Assembly (NCBI GenBank): GCA_944391625.1
Contig: CALXUG010000017.1
Location: 1-51,903, forward strand
Direction of reading: 5' to 3'
Origin: an uncultured Clostridia bacterium
GTDB taxonomy: Bacteria; Bacillota; Peptococcia; Peptococcales; Peptococcaceae
DNA length: 51,903 bases
Below are positions 8,098 to 16,992 of the stretch, one piece after another (position 1 is the stretch's first letter; each line of letters begins with the position of its first letter). The notes under the pieces are model-generated. The model made no database searches. It worked only from the letters and a program-made list of their open reading frames with translations, and had not been told where the DNA came from. The position numbers and the translations under genes were made by a program.

Positions 8098-8139
8098 ACT
8101 TAATCACTCCAATATCCAAATTTTCATTATGATAATTAT

Positions 8140-8168
8140 ATTGTACTTGAAATTAGGGCATTTGACAA
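8140..8168 (-). promoter_or_regulatory. promoter of the thioredoxin-like gene
   Basis: On the minus strand: TTGTCA (8168-8163), 17-nt spacer, TACAAT (8145-8140). Confidence 0.75.
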
Positions 8169-8259
8169 ATACCTTTTTCATATTTTGCAAAAAAATTCAT
8201 AACAAGTAATTTTGTAAGTAAAAAATAGATAAACGTCGGCTTTTGATTCAAAAAATAAG

Positions 8260-8363
8260 TTTTCCACATTTATTCACAGATTTTGTTGAGAAATCCACTA
8301 TACTATACACAGAAAAAACCGCCAATTAATGGGTTATGCACAGAGTTATCCACACTATCCACA
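8260..8363 (+). other. cluster of DnaA boxes; candidate replication origin or DnaA-binding locus
   Basis: Six DnaA-box-like 9-mers lie on one strand within about 105 bp: TTTTCCACA (8260), TTATTCACA (8270), CTATACACA (8303), TTATGCACA (8334), a perfect TTATCCACA (8346) and CTATCCACA (8355). Neighbouring boxes sit 9-12 nt apart, near one helical turn. The cluster lies in a gene-free stretch (8169-8551) flanked by very AT-rich DNA that could melt, notably around 8370-8420. A perfect parS site lies 2.3 kb away, as is usual near oriC. dnaA and dnaN are not in the window. Most left-hand genes point toward the cluster, which argues against a simple origin. DnaA titration or gene regulation remain possible. 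Confidence 0.65.
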
Positions 8364-8551
8364 GAAATCAAGGATAAATAATACATATTTTTATATTTGA
8401 TTGTATATCTTTTTCTGATGGAATTATGTTTTTCCGGAAAGAACAAACCGCGTTTTTATCGAAGTATATTTTATATTGTAGAAAAAGCGCCAATGTATAA
8501 AATAAAATGGACAGTATTTAAAAATACAAAAACAAAGGATTGATTGACCGG

Positions 8552-8581
8552 TTGCGGCGCAGAAAAGAACAATGTTATAAT
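8552..8581 (+). promoter_or_regulatory. probable promoter of yigZ
   Basis: TTGCGG (8552-8557), 18-nt spacer, TATAAT (8576-8581). Confidence 0.45.
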
Positions 8582-8688
8582 AAATAGATTCACAGTGGAA
8601 TTACATGATATGAAGGCCGATGGTATATAAGACGCAGCTGAAAGCAATGTTACATAAAAGTTGGATTAAATGATTGATGGAGGAAATT

Positions 8689-9318
8689 ATGCTGAAAACA
8701 TATCGCACTATAAAAGAGTTTGGTCAGGATGAAATTGTAATTGAAAAGTCGACATTTATTGGTTATGCCAAGCCGGTAGCTGATGAGGACGAGGCGCTGG
8801 CATTTATTCAGGAGATAAAAAAGAAGCACCGGGATGCCACCCATAATGTGCCGGCCTATGTGCTGGGCGAGCACAACGATATCCAGCGCTGTAACGATGA
8901 CGGCGAGCCGTCGGGCACTGCCGGTGTGCCTGTGCTGGAAGTGCTGAAAAAAGAAGATGTGCGCAATGTGGCAGTGGTGGTGACTCGTTATTTTGGAGGC
9001 ATTAAGCTGGGTACCGGCGGACTGGTGCGAGCCTATACCAAAGGCGCTAAAATTGCGTTAGAAGCCGCAGGACTTATCACTAAGGTATTATATCAGGTGA
9101 TTGTGGTTTCGGTTGATTACACCATGCTAGGCGCGTTACAGAACCAGCTGCGGTTAAAGCAGTATGATACCAAGGATATTGTTTATGATGAAATGGTACA
9201 TTTGCATGTATGGGTAGCAGAGGATGATGTAGCTGGTTTTAAAGCGCAGATGGTAGAATGGACCAATGGACGGGCTGTGATAGAGGATGGGGAAGTCAGC
9301 TACAGAATTATGGAATAA
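8689..9318 (+). CDS. yigZ: YigZ/IMPACT family protein
   Basis: 209 residues. The N-terminal UPF0029/IMPACT domain has the signature around DGEPSGTAGVPVLEVL and the following VVVTRYFGGIKLGTGGLVRAY. The C-terminal ferredoxin-like domain (about 135-205) matches the DUF1949 half of YigZ. Homologues bind nucleic acids or ribosomal factors, or act as proline dipeptidase-like proteins; the cellular role is unsettled. The ATG at 8689 is chosen because TGGAGGAAATT precedes it. An in-frame ATG at 8674 overlaps that site. The gene stands alone in a housekeeping stretch. Confidence 0.88.
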   Translation: MLKTYRTIKEFGQDEIVIEKSTFIGYAKPVADEDEALAFIQEIKKKHRDATHNVPAYVLGEHNDIQRCNDDGEPSGTAGVPVLEVLKKEDVRNVAVVVTRYFGGIKLGTGGLVRAYTKGAKIALEAAGLITKVLYQVIVVSVDYTMLGALQNQLRLKQYDTKDIVYDEMVHLHVWVAEDDVAGFKAQMVEWTNGRAVIEDGEVSYRIME

Positions 9319-9375
9319 GGGCTGGAGCAGAATTTTGGCAAAGGCAGCGGGTTTGTTGGTAGTATCAAACAAAAA

Positions 9376-9409
9376 AACAGAAGCATTTGTTTTTCAAAAT
9401 GCTTCTGTT
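9376..9409 (-). terminator. terminator downstream of the Rpn-like gene
   Basis: AACAGAAGCATTT pairs with AAATGCTTCTGTT. The minus-strand transcript ends in a run of Us. A near-identical hairpin follows the second Rpn-like gene at 51550-51581. Confidence 0.8.
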
Positions 9410-9539
9410 CATAGTAATCATATTTTGTTTACAATATTTTGTAACAGATGGGTTATTTTGTTGGGTTAATTCTATAGCGATGCACAATCTTATGGGATAC
9501 GAATTGGCCATGCTGCGTCAATTGCGCTAATCCTTTTGC

Positions 9540-10376
9540 CTAACCCTGCACCAGCTTCATAAATTCGCTCTTACTCATATTGGCTTCCTTAGCTGCCTCA
9601 TCATATGTCAACAACTTCTTTTTTGCCAATGAAACCAGCGTTTCCAGTGTACCGGCGGTTTTTCCTTCTTTTCTGCCTTCAATCAAGCCCTCAGCCTTTT
9701 GTTTCTGTCCATATTCCTCTACCAGCTTACACATAGACTCATCTCCCTTCACATTGCCTTTCTCCGCTTGCAATTCCTTCGCCAATGCCGGGAACTTGGG
9801 ATTGGTTACTACCGGCTCTAAAAAGCACTGCATCAGTTCGGCAATTTCACTGCCGTCGTTATACTTGGTATTGACATAAATCTCCCGCAATCCGTCTAAT
9901 ACTGCACGGCCTGTTTCTTCTACCATATTTCGTACATGATATACTGTTCGCCCTTCATCAAAGGGGTCAAATTCTGAGATGTATACTACCACTAAATCGT
10001 CCACTTGTTCAAACTGTTCACCCGGATCTACCACATTGGCTGTAATGCAGGCGGCATGATACCGCACTCGCCGAAAGTGATCATCGCTGTCGCTTCGCTG
10101 CACCTCCACATTGCAGTAGCTGCCATTGCCCAATTTGCAATAGGCGTCCAGCACCACCGAGCGTCCCCGCAAGTTTTGAATGCTGTCCTGCGGAATAACT
10201 TCCACTACTGTTATTTTATCATCTTCTAATATGACGCGCAAGATTTCTTCCACAAAGGCAATATTTTCACATAGTTTGCGGAACATGATATCGTCAATGG
10301 CCCGCAGCTGGGCTACGATGGATTCTACTTCAAGCCGATGCCGTCTTTCTTCGTTTTCTTTGCTCTCATCGTTCAT
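9540..10376 (-). CDS. Rpn family PD-(D/E)XK nuclease / putative transposase
   Basis: 278 residues. The N-terminal core is that of Rpn/PDDEXK_2 proteins: DDIMFRKLCEN helix, SVVLDAYCKLGNGSYCNVEVQ (catalytic Asp, then E-V-Q as the E-x-K/Q element), the RVRYHAACI helix and the VVVYISEFDPF strand. Family proteins are endonucleases that promote RecA-independent recombination and often occur in several copies per genome. The C-terminal tail has a charged segment (EGLIEGRKEGKTAGTLETL) and an HTH-like end (LTYDEAAKEANMSKSEFMKLV). The tail is nearly identical to the protein cut by the right window end. The ATG has AAAGGAAA upstream. Sequence after the stop is also conserved with the other copy, so the pair arose by duplication of a larger unit. 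Confidence 0.85.
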   Translation of the reverse strand: MNDESKENEERRHRLEVESIVAQLRAIDDIMFRKLCENIAFVEEILRVILEDDKITVVEVIPQDSIQNLRGRSVVLDAYCKLGNGSYCNVEVQRSDSDDHFRRVRYHAACITANVVDPGEQFEQVDDLVVVYISEFDPFDEGRTVYHVRNMVEETGRAVLDGLREIYVNTKYNDGSEIAELMQCFLEPVVTNPKFPALAKELQAEKGNVKGDESMCKLVEEYGQKQKAEGLIEGRKEGKTAGTLETLVSLAKKKLLTYDEAAKEANMSKSEFMKLVQG

Positions 10377-10670
10377 AGATATTTTTCCTTTCGTATTTCC
10401 TGATTTTACTTTTTTGTGTTGGATGTAGTATAGCTTGAAAGGAAATTACTGTAAATCATTTTTCTTCGACAAAAGATGCAGTAGAGGAAAATCAGGAGTG
10501 AGGGACAAGTAGAATTGTTTGATTATTTGTCAATGGTTGGGGGAAAGAGGGAGAAAATAGGGGAGTGAGTTTGTTTTAATGGGTTGTATCATCAATATGG
10601 AGATGGTTGTTGCCCGCTCTTTCGTTATAGGTAAAATCTCGCCGTTGCCATTAAATTTGGTTAATAACTA

Positions 10671-10686
10671 TGTTTCACGTGAAACA
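10671..10686. other. perfect parS (ParB/Spo0J binding) site
   Basis: TGTTTCACGTGAAACA, a 16-bp perfect palindrome identical to the consensus parS of Bacillus and relatives. It is intergenic and nucleates ParB for chromosome segregation and SMC loading. Such sites cluster near the origin, which ties in with the DnaA-box cluster at 8260-8363. Degenerate relatives with two mismatches (TGTTTCACGCGAAAGA) occur in the terminator repeats near 10885 and 35507. Confidence 0.85.
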
Positions 10687-10700
10687 ATTTTGTTTGCGAG

Positions 10701-10950
10701 GCTGTATTGTCGGGAGACCGTTTGTTGCCTGCCCTCCTTCAGTGGACATCTGCTTGTCAGTCTGCCTCACTTTGGACTGCGTCCAGTTCGGTTAGACAGA
10801 CTGCACATCTGTCCTCTTCAATGTCGACAACGGCAACAAAACATCTCCCTAGGTTGCGCAACATAAAGATAACCAACCACACAATCTTTCGCGTGAAACA
10901 ATACAAAAAAACAGAGACCCTCGTGAGAGAGTCTCTGTCAATTTAACGGT
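10701..10950 (+). repeat. dispersed intergenic repeat, copy A
   Basis: About 250 bp downstream of the surface-protein gene at 10977. It starts GCTGTATTGTCGGGAGAC, followed by TTGTTGCCTGCCCTCCTTCA, then a GTCGACAACGGCAACAAAAC segment and the surface-gene terminator. Inverted copy B lies at 35469-35845 and partial direct copy C at 41488-41627. ORFs read through it are not conserved as protein. It looks like a non-coding element carried with the 3' flanks of surface genes. Confidence 0.7.
10904..10938 (-). terminator. terminator of the 10977 surface gene
   Basis: The ACAGAGAC/GTCTCTGT stem continues into CTC/GAG, then a U-run on the minus strand. It is identical to the terminator at 35469-35502. 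Confidence 0.88.
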
Positions 10951-10976
10951 TATTCAACTATGGATAATCTTAGAGA

Positions 10977-13481
10977 TTACAGGTTAAACAGGATGTCAGC
11001 GGTAGCGCCGTCCTGATCATAAGTTGGGATAACTTTAATTCCGAATGCTTCGGCTACGAAACGTACAGGAACCATTGTGCGGCTGCCATTGATGAATGGA
11101 GCAACGTCCATGATCTGTTCTTCGTTGTTTACAGTGTAAGTAGCGGAACCGATTGTCATAACAACAGTTACGCCGTTCAGTTCAGCAGTTACAGCCTGAG
11201 TAGTTTCGTCGTAAGCAACTTCGGCACCGAAAGCTTCTGCCAATGCACGGAATGGTACATAGGTACGGCTGTCTTGTACAGTAGGTGCTGCGTCGATGGA
11301 TACTTTGTCACTGTTGGCAATAATTTCGTTAGAACCAATGGACATAATTACAGTTTTTCCCATACCGGCTTGTGTGAACAGAATGGTTTGGGTGCCTTCG
11401 TAATAACGCGGGCTCCACGATCCATCTTCTTGTTTGATTTCCACGCCGATTGCCATGCGGATGGTAACAGGACCGATGGTATCGCTTTCGATACGACCCA
11501 CTGCATAACAGTCGCCGGAAATAGAAGAGATGGAGCCACCAGCAGCGCGGGCATCCAGATTTACTTTAGCGCCTTCCGGCTTGGACGCTACCACAAAGCT
11601 GGTCTGTCCACCTGTTACACGAAAAGTACCGGTGGGCATGGCATCATAATTTACTTTACCAGTGCTGTCAGTATAAAAGGCAGCGAGGTCAGAGGTATTG
11701 CTGCCGATGGTAATGTTCATCATGTTCTGTCCATTCATCAGCAAATAGTTTAAGTCAACTGGCGTATTTACAGTTGCGGTGGTGGTAGGACAATACAAGA
11801 ATGATTTACCGTCGTTAATTTGAATGGTACTTTCTCCTACCAGATTATATCGATCGTTGGTAGCAACGATTTTGATATCGTTTCCTGCGTATTTGTCATC
11901 GTTTTTGCTGTAGATATCTACTTTGTTGTCTTTCTCTACAATTTGAGTTTTTAATACGCCATAACCAGATACAGCGATGTCGGTACCTTTTTTCAACGCA
12001 TCGCATTTTACACCATTGACATCAACCAGATCAAAGCTGGCAGATGTTTTACTGCCCAGTTCCATAACAGCAGCTTTTGGTGTAACAGCCAGTTTTACTG
12101 GTGTGCCCATTTCGGCAATTTTAAAGCTGATGTCGGTATGTTTACCGTTTTGCAATGCGACACGAATGGTATAATCGCCTGCTATCAGATTTTCGGCAGT
12201 GTATAATGTGTTTTGATAAGCAGCGTCCTGACCAACCGGACACAGCCAGATATCCTTGTTTTCCAATTCAGAGCCTGTAGGTTGAGAAATAATAGACACA
12301 TATTCTTCTGCTGATTTACCCCAAGTATCAATATAATCTGTTGTGAAATCAAATTGAGTGCCTTGCAAGCCTACAGAAACATTGACAGCGGCAAAGGCCG
12401 GTTCAGCAAATTTGCCGCCAGGCTGTAAGGCAAATGGTTTTACAAAGTTGCCGTTTACATCTTTTACAGCAACCCAGATATCATCCAATGTGCTGCCGGC
12501 AGTGGCATCGTCGGTGGAGATTGGGTTTTGCGGCATTTTTGTAACAGTCAGATCATGTGCACTGGTGGAAGATGCGGTGATAATTAATTTGGCTTCATAA
12601 GAACCGCATTCCATATATACGGTAAATCCATCTGTGTTTGGAGATTCTTCAGTAATAGCAATGGTAAATTTGAATTGTCCCAGCTGGTCAGTGGTGACCG
12701 TTTCTTTGTTGACAATACAGTTGGTATTGCTGGTGGATAATTTTACAGTAGCGCCTTTTACTGCTTTACCGTCTTTGTCCAATAGTTTGAATGTAATATC
12801 ATCAGAAGCAACGCCGTTGGTGTTCAGATGGTTGTTTACACCGCTGACAGATAAATTACCGCCAGCACCAATGGTAGTGGAACCATTATTGGCAAGCTTG
12901 TCACCTTCTTTGATGCCAAAACCTAAACCTGCATTGTCAATCAATTGCAGTTGATATAAATCGCTGTCAGTTTTGGAGTTGATTTCTACAGACTTTTTAC
13001 TACTCAAAGAAGTTATTTTATTTTCTACGTTTTTCACTTTCTCGGCAGTGGTGCCAGCAACGTCAGCAGGATTGTTAAATGCAGCTGCTACAGTATAATT
13101 GCCTGTATTGGAAAAACGAAAACTGTATTTAATTCCTTCTGCTACTTTAGCTGCCGGAATGGTAAATACACCGATATCGCTTTGTGTCAGACCATTTTCC
13201 GAAGTAACAGCGATGGCGGGTACATCGGAACCGTCTTTTACGAACCATACATAGACGTTTGGTGTTGTGGTGACTTTATTTAGTTGTCCGTCAAATGAAA
13301 AACGGATATCTACACTTTCATCTACTTTGGCAGATGTATCACCAGAGATAAAAACAGAAGATACTTCTGCCAGTGCAGCTATGCCGATTGATTTATTAGC
13401 GGCAAGAGCAGCAGCAGGAAATAGTGTAAGCGCAAAGCAAAGCAGTGTGATAAGTGCCCATAATTTTTTGTATTGTTTCAT
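10977..13481 (-). CDS. large secreted surface protein with Ig-like and C-terminal stalk (CuAO-N) domains
   Basis: 834 residues from the ATG at 13481, preceded by GAAGGGGAT. The signal peptide MKQYKKLWALITLLCFAL... ends at ALA/AN. A middle Ig-like domain (KAVKGATVKLSTSN...DQLGQFKFTI) resembles bacterial Big/invasin modules. The last 120 residues are a 'stalk' domain (two VM(S/T)IGS...YVPFRALAEAFGAEV units) almost identical to those of the paralogues at 13784, 33109 and 42453. The stalk is probably the wall-attachment or assembly part, but this is inference. The leader and signal peptide differ from the switching trio, and it has its own promoter (13591-13620), so expression is probably constant. 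Codon use is less biased than in the others. Confidence 0.82.
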   Translation of the reverse strand: MKQYKKLWALITLLCFALTLFPAAALAANKSIGIAALAEVSSVFISGDTSAKVDESVDIRFSFDGQLNKVTTTPNVYVWFVKDGSDVPAIAVTSENGLTQSDIGVFTIPAAKVAEGIKYSFRFSNTGNYTVAAAFNNPADVAGTTAEKVKNVENKITSLSSKKSVEINSKTDSDLYQLQLIDNAGLGFGIKEGDKLANNGSTTIGAGGNLSVSGVNNHLNTNGVASDDITFKLLDKDGKAVKGATVKLSTSNTNCIVNKETVTTDQLGQFKFTIAITEESPNTDGFTVYMECGSYEAKLIITASSTSAHDLTVTKMPQNPISTDDATAGSTLDDIWVAVKDVNGNFVKPFALQPGGKFAEPAFAAVNVSVGLQGTQFDFTTDYIDTWGKSAEEYVSIISQPTGSELENKDIWLCPVGQDAAYQNTLYTAENLIAGDYTIRVALQNGKHTDISFKIAEMGTPVKLAVTPKAAVMELGSKTSASFDLVDVNGVKCDALKKGTDIAVSGYGVLKTQIVEKDNKVDIYSKNDDKYAGNDIKIVATNDRYNLVGESTIQINDGKSFLYCPTTTATVNTPVDLNYLLMNGQNMMNITIGSNTSDLAAFYTDSTGKVNYDAMPTGTFRVTGGQTSFVVASKPEGAKVNLDARAAGGSISSISGDCYAVGRIESDTIGPVTIRMAIGVEIKQEDGSWSPRYYEGTQTILFTQAGMGKTVIMSIGSNEIIANSDKVSIDAAPTVQDSRTYVPFRALAEAFGAEVAYDETTQAVTAELNGVTVVMTIGSATYTVNNEEQIMDVAPFINGSRTMVPVRFVAEAFGIKVIPTYDQDGATADILFNL

Positions 13482-13590
13482 AATGTAATCCCCTTCATAA
13501 ATGGTCAGACGATGGAGAGAAGCCATCGATCTGATATGCAACAAACAATCTCTGATATCCCAAGGAAAATGAAATAATGAAAAGCAATTT

Positions 13591-13620
13591 ATAATAGCTT
13601 ATGTTAAAACAGGGTGTCGA
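13591..13620 (-). promoter_or_regulatory. promoter of the 10977 surface gene
   Basis: On the minus strand: TCGACA (13620-13615), 18-nt spacer, TATTAT (13596-13591). The leader is about 105 nt with a GATGG/CCATC hairpin. The promoter lies just beyond the terminator of the upstream surface gene. Confidence 0.55.
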
Positions 13621-13641
13621 AATAAATCCGGTTAAATAAGC

Positions 13642-13666
13642 AAAAAGAGACTGGCTTTTCAGCCAG
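13642..13666 (-). terminator. terminator of the 13784 surface gene
   Basis: CTGGCT-GAAA-AGCCAG, then a U-rich tail. Before it lies a second long stem (AAGAAAGAT/ATCTTTCTT enclosing AGTGATT/AATCACT, about 13676-13735). Confidence 0.8.
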
Positions 13667-13783
13667 CCCCTTCAGCCTAAGAAAGATGGGGGAGTGATTG
13701 GGGAATCACTGCAAAATCTTTCTTAAAAGAGAGTTGAATCTTATCTATAACAATATGGAGGGTAAGCCCATATGTTATACAAA

Positions 13784-16168
13784 TTACAGGTTAAACAGGA
13801 TGTCAGCGGTAGCGCCGTCCTGATCATAAGTTGGGATAACTTTAATTCCGAATGCTTCGGCTACGAAACGTACAGGAACCATTGTGCGGCTGCCATTGAT
13901 GAATGGAGCAACGTCCATAGTTTTTTCTTCATCGTTTACAGTGTAAGTAGCGGAACCAATAGTCATAACAACTTTCACGCCGTTCAGTTCAGCAGTTACA
14001 GCCTGAGTAGCTTCGTCGTAAGCAACTTCAGCACCGAAAGCTTCTGCCAATGCACGGAATGGTACATAGGTACGGTCATTCTGGATGATTGGAGCAGAAT
14101 CGATGGTAGCTTTTGCATCGTTTACGATGATTTCGTTAGAACCGATGGACATAACTACTACATCACCTACAGAGTCATTGCCTACAGCAAAGATCTGAGT
14201 ACCGGTGTAGTAACGTACAACATTATCGTCCTGTGTTACTTTAGCAACTGCCTGAATGGTAACATTACCAACAGTGTTGGAGGTTACATTCATTACAAAG
14301 CTACCTTCTGTTGTTAAATTATTGTCAGAACCATCTGTAGATACAGATACTTTTGCATCAGTTGGTTTGTCCAGAACTACATAACTGATTTTTGCATCTT
14401 TACCACGGTTCAGAGCAACTTTATTGCCTTCACCATCTACAACAGATACAGTTACTTTATTGTTTGCATTTACAGATAATGTTTTGGTGTCAAAAGCTAA
14501 TTCGGTAGCTTCATCAGCTACAGTTAAAGTAGCATTTGCAGTTAAGTTATAACGATCGTCTACAGCGATTACAGTAATGGTTTGACCGATGTATTTGTCA
14601 TCATCTTTTACTTCTACAGTACCGGCACTGTGTGTTACAACACTGCCAGCTTCATCTTCGTGTGCTGGTGTAGCAGTACATTTGTCATCATCAGCGTAGA
14701 AACGTTCTACAGCATAACCGGTTGCAGCTAAATCAATTTTATTGGTGCAGTCTTTTGTTACGCCGTTAGCGTCAACCCATTCCAAACTATCAATTGCTAC
14801 ATAAGAACCGATTTCTACAGCGTCAGCTTCATATGTCAGGTTCAATTTTACAGGAGTTTCAAATTCCTGTACTTCAAAGGATACTGTTACATAGTTACCA
14901 TTATCTAAAACAACTTTAACTTCATAGGTACCTTCTGCAAGGTCGTCGCTGTCATCAATCCACAGGTTTGCTCTGTATTCGTTGTCAGCTGCAGCTACTA
15001 ATTTTAAATCTTCATTTTCTAAATCGGAAGCAGATGGCTGAGACACGATTGCTACATATGGACGGCAGTTTTCGATATCATCGTTAGGGTTAGCACCATC
15101 ACTATGGAAAGCAGCATAAGCGCCGTTATCATCAGCAATATTGGTTGTTACAGCATTGCCGTTAGCATCGGTGAAAGTAAACTGAATTTTGTTGCTGTCA
15201 GCGTCAAACTGAGTAGTAACATCTACTGGAGCATCTGGAGATTTTGCCAGAGCAATGTTGTAAGCTCCGGTAGCTCCAACCTGAACAATAATAGTGGCTT
15301 CGTAAGAACCACATTTTACATATACTTTATAGTCACCATCACGAACGCCGGTTACTTTAAATTTAACCTGACCTAATGTGTCAGTGGTAGCTTTTTCTTT
15401 GCTCAGTTCGATGTTGGAACTGTTAGTGTCAAAGGTTACTGTTTCGCCTTTGACAGCTCTGCCTTGTTCATCAACGATTTTTACAGTTACTTCTTTTTCA
15501 GCTACGTTGTTGGCACTAACAGTAACGGTTTTGAACTCGGCACCATCTACGTAATAATCAGGATTTACTACACCATCAATTTTTTGTTCATCATCATCAG
15601 CAGCAGCTAAAGCTTCTCCGCCTACGGTAACTTTAGCAGCATAATCGCTGGAACTGGAAGAAGAAGTGATTTCAAAAGAGTTCTGATTAGAAACGGTAGA
15701 CAGTTTGTATTCAACATCGCTGAAACGTTCTGCTAATGTTTTATCAGCATATTTTTTGTCGCTTGGGTTGTCAAAAGCAGCTTTTACTGTATAAGTACCG
15801 CTGTTGGCAAACTGGAAGTCGTAATCAACACCGGATTTTGGATTGTTGATAGTAAATACGCCGTTGCCATCTGGTTCAATAGTATCTTCCATTGTTACAC
15901 TGGTGGTAGCAACGCTAGCGCCACTTTTGATAAACCATACGTAAACAGCGCCGGTAGTTTGGTCAACAGTTGCACCGGATTTGTTTACAAAATCAAACTG
16001 AACGGTTAAGTCACTGCCTGCTTTTTCGCTAGCATCTGCTTCTTTTGTAAAAACGGAGCTTTCCTGGTAGTCAATACCAGCTGGAACATCAGCGAAAGCA
16101 GCAACTGGCATTAAAGTCATCATGAAGCACAGTAATGTCAGAATCGCAAATAATTTTTTGTTTTTCAA
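13784..16168 (-). CDS. S-layer-like surface protein, putative silent cassette 1
   Basis: 794 residues from a TTG start (16168-16166) with CCTAGGAGGG about 7 nt upstream. The signal peptide starts MKNKKLFAILTLLCFMMT and ends at AAFA. The first 78 nt are identical to those of the genes at 33109 and 45428. The middle is variable and includes an Ig-like module (GRAVKGETVTFDTNSSN...TLGQVKFKV). The C-terminal stalk domain of about 120 residues is nearly identical to its paralogues and ends ADILFNL. Codon use is strongly biased, as in highly expressed genes. A 107-nt leader with a 26-bp palindrome lies upstream, but beyond the palindrome I see no promoter comparable with the one at 32757. I therefore propose it is off in this arrangement and activated by inversion with the 33-kb site. 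Confidence 0.82.
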   Translation of the reverse strand: MKNKKLFAILTLLCFMMTLMPVAAFADVPAGIDYQESSVFTKEADASEKAGSDLTVQFDFVNKSGATVDQTTGAVYVWFIKSGASVATTSVTMEDTIEPDGNGVFTINNPKSGVDYDFQFANSGTYTVKAAFDNPSDKKYADKTLAERFSDVEYKLSTVSNQNSFEITSSSSSSDYAAKVTVGGEALAAADDDEQKIDGVVNPDYYVDGAEFKTVTVSANNVAEKEVTVKIVDEQGRAVKGETVTFDTNSSNIELSKEKATTDTLGQVKFKVTGVRDGDYKVYVKCGSYEATIIVQVGATGAYNIALAKSPDAPVDVTTQFDADSNKIQFTFTDANGNAVTTNIADDNGAYAAFHSDGANPNDDIENCRPYVAIVSQPSASDLENEDLKLVAAADNEYRANLWIDDSDDLAEGTYEVKVVLDNGNYVTVSFEVQEFETPVKLNLTYEADAVEIGSYVAIDSLEWVDANGVTKDCTNKIDLAATGYAVERFYADDDKCTATPAHEDEAGSVVTHSAGTVEVKDDDKYIGQTITVIAVDDRYNLTANATLTVADEATELAFDTKTLSVNANNKVTVSVVDGEGNKVALNRGKDAKISYVVLDKPTDAKVSVSTDGSDNNLTTEGSFVMNVTSNTVGNVTIQAVAKVTQDDNVVRYYTGTQIFAVGNDSVGDVVVMSIGSNEIIVNDAKATIDSAPIIQNDRTYVPFRALAEAFGAEVAYDEATQAVTAELNGVKVVMTIGSATYTVNDEEKTMDVAPFINGSRTMVPVRFVAEAFGIKVIPTYDQDGATADILFNL

Positions 16169-16275
16169 TTTATTTCCCTCCTAGGATATTTCTTGGTCGG
16201 TTTTACGCCTCGCCAGGCGTCGGCTGAATATACCGAAAAACGCGCCTTTTCAGACAATTGTCCACCACAGGAGGA
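16169..16275 (-). promoter_or_regulatory. conserved structured 5' leader of surface gene, copy 1
   Basis: 107 nt between the palindromic site and the TTG start. It contains hairpin TCGGT...GCCGA and hairpin ACGCCT-GGCG-AGGCGT, then CCTAGGAGGG. The stems differ from the other two leaders by paired (compensatory) changes, while the GGCG loop is unchanged. The open frame found in the other two leaders is broken here, which favours an RNA role. Confidence 0.65.
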
Positions 16276-16301
16276 TATTCAAAAGTTATGAGTTTTGAAT
16301 A
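16276..16301. repeat. 26-bp palindromic site 1 (putative inversion crossover site)
   Basis: Outer arms TATTCAAAA are perfect and the central dinucleotide is AT; three inner positions do not match the mirror arm. It marks the upstream limit of homology with the other surface-gene leaders, apart from about 11 bp (CATRTGTACGT) shared with the 33-kb site. Confidence 0.65.
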
Positions 16302-16545
16302 CGTACATATGTTTTTGATAAAAATGTAACAAGCGGTGTTATTTCATACGCATTTTTTGGATTAAAATTTCTTATCATAAAAAATATAATTGTACAAAAT
16401 AAAAGTTGAAGGGAAAGAATATGCAGAAGGATGATGCCCAAATGAATGATTGTCCGTGGGGGGCTGACAATAGCATGGGGAAATATGCTGTCTGCAAAAT
16501 GGTTTTACAGACGTTTTGCGATAGCGGAAATATTTTGCAAAAAAT

Positions 16546-16593
16546 AAAAAACGCTGTCAACACAACTTTTGGGTTGCGTTGGCAGCGTTTTTT
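16546..16593. terminator. bidirectional terminator beside the 16608 gene
   Basis: AAAAAACGCTGTCAAC pairs with GTTGGCAGCGTTTTTT, with an inner CAAC/GTTG extension. U-runs occur on both strands. Confidence 0.85.
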
Positions 16594-16607
16594 ATGAAAA
16601 ATAGGGT

Positions 16608-16868
16608 TTAGTGTTCTTCGATATAGTAAACAACGTAAGCTCTTGGATAATCCTGGCGGATGATGTTCATAACTTCGATTCCGACAGAGATTTCACCAAT
16701 CAGGTTGAAATCCATATCAACGTCAAAGTCCTCGTCTTCGGTTGCTTTGATAACGTCAATCTGTGGATTTGGGTCGTGATCTGGTTTGATTCCCAGAGCC
16801 AGGTATTTTTCTTTTGCTTCTTCTGCGCTGTCAGCAAAAACAACTTGTGTATGACTTGTATGCTGCAT
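16608..16868 (-). CDS. conserved-looking small acidic protein, function unknown
   Basis: 86 residues with no signal peptide, membrane segment or motif I recognise. It is acidic in the middle (ATEDEDFDVDMDFN) and mixed alpha/beta in appearance (VVFADSAEEAKEKYLALGI; AYVVYYIEEH at the end). The start has GAGGAGTG about 8 nt upstream, and a strong terminator follows, so it is very probably a real single-gene unit. No neighbour suggests a role. Confidence 0.65.
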   Translation of the reverse strand: MQHTSHTQVVFADSAEEAKEKYLALGIKPDHDPNPQIDVIKATEDEDFDVDMDFNLIGEISVGIEVMNIIRQDYPRAYVVYYIEEH

Positions 16869-16992
16869 TGTTCAACACTCCTCTTTTGATAAAATATTAC
16901 GAACTGTTTTCATTATAGCAGATTGGACAGCAATATACAAAATGAATTTCCTAATTTGTGTAGGAATTTATTGATACGTAGCACAAAAAGTT

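Noticed and set aside
10579-10946. ORFs of 79-95 codons across repeat copy A, with similar frames in copies B and C
   Set aside because: Frames are not conserved between copies as protein, they run into a terminator, and no ribosome binding sites are present.
16406-16597. ORF of about 60 codons with a plausible ribosome binding site
   Set aside because: Its 3' half runs through a strong bidirectional terminator stem. Composition is unlike neighbouring genes and no family is recognisable.
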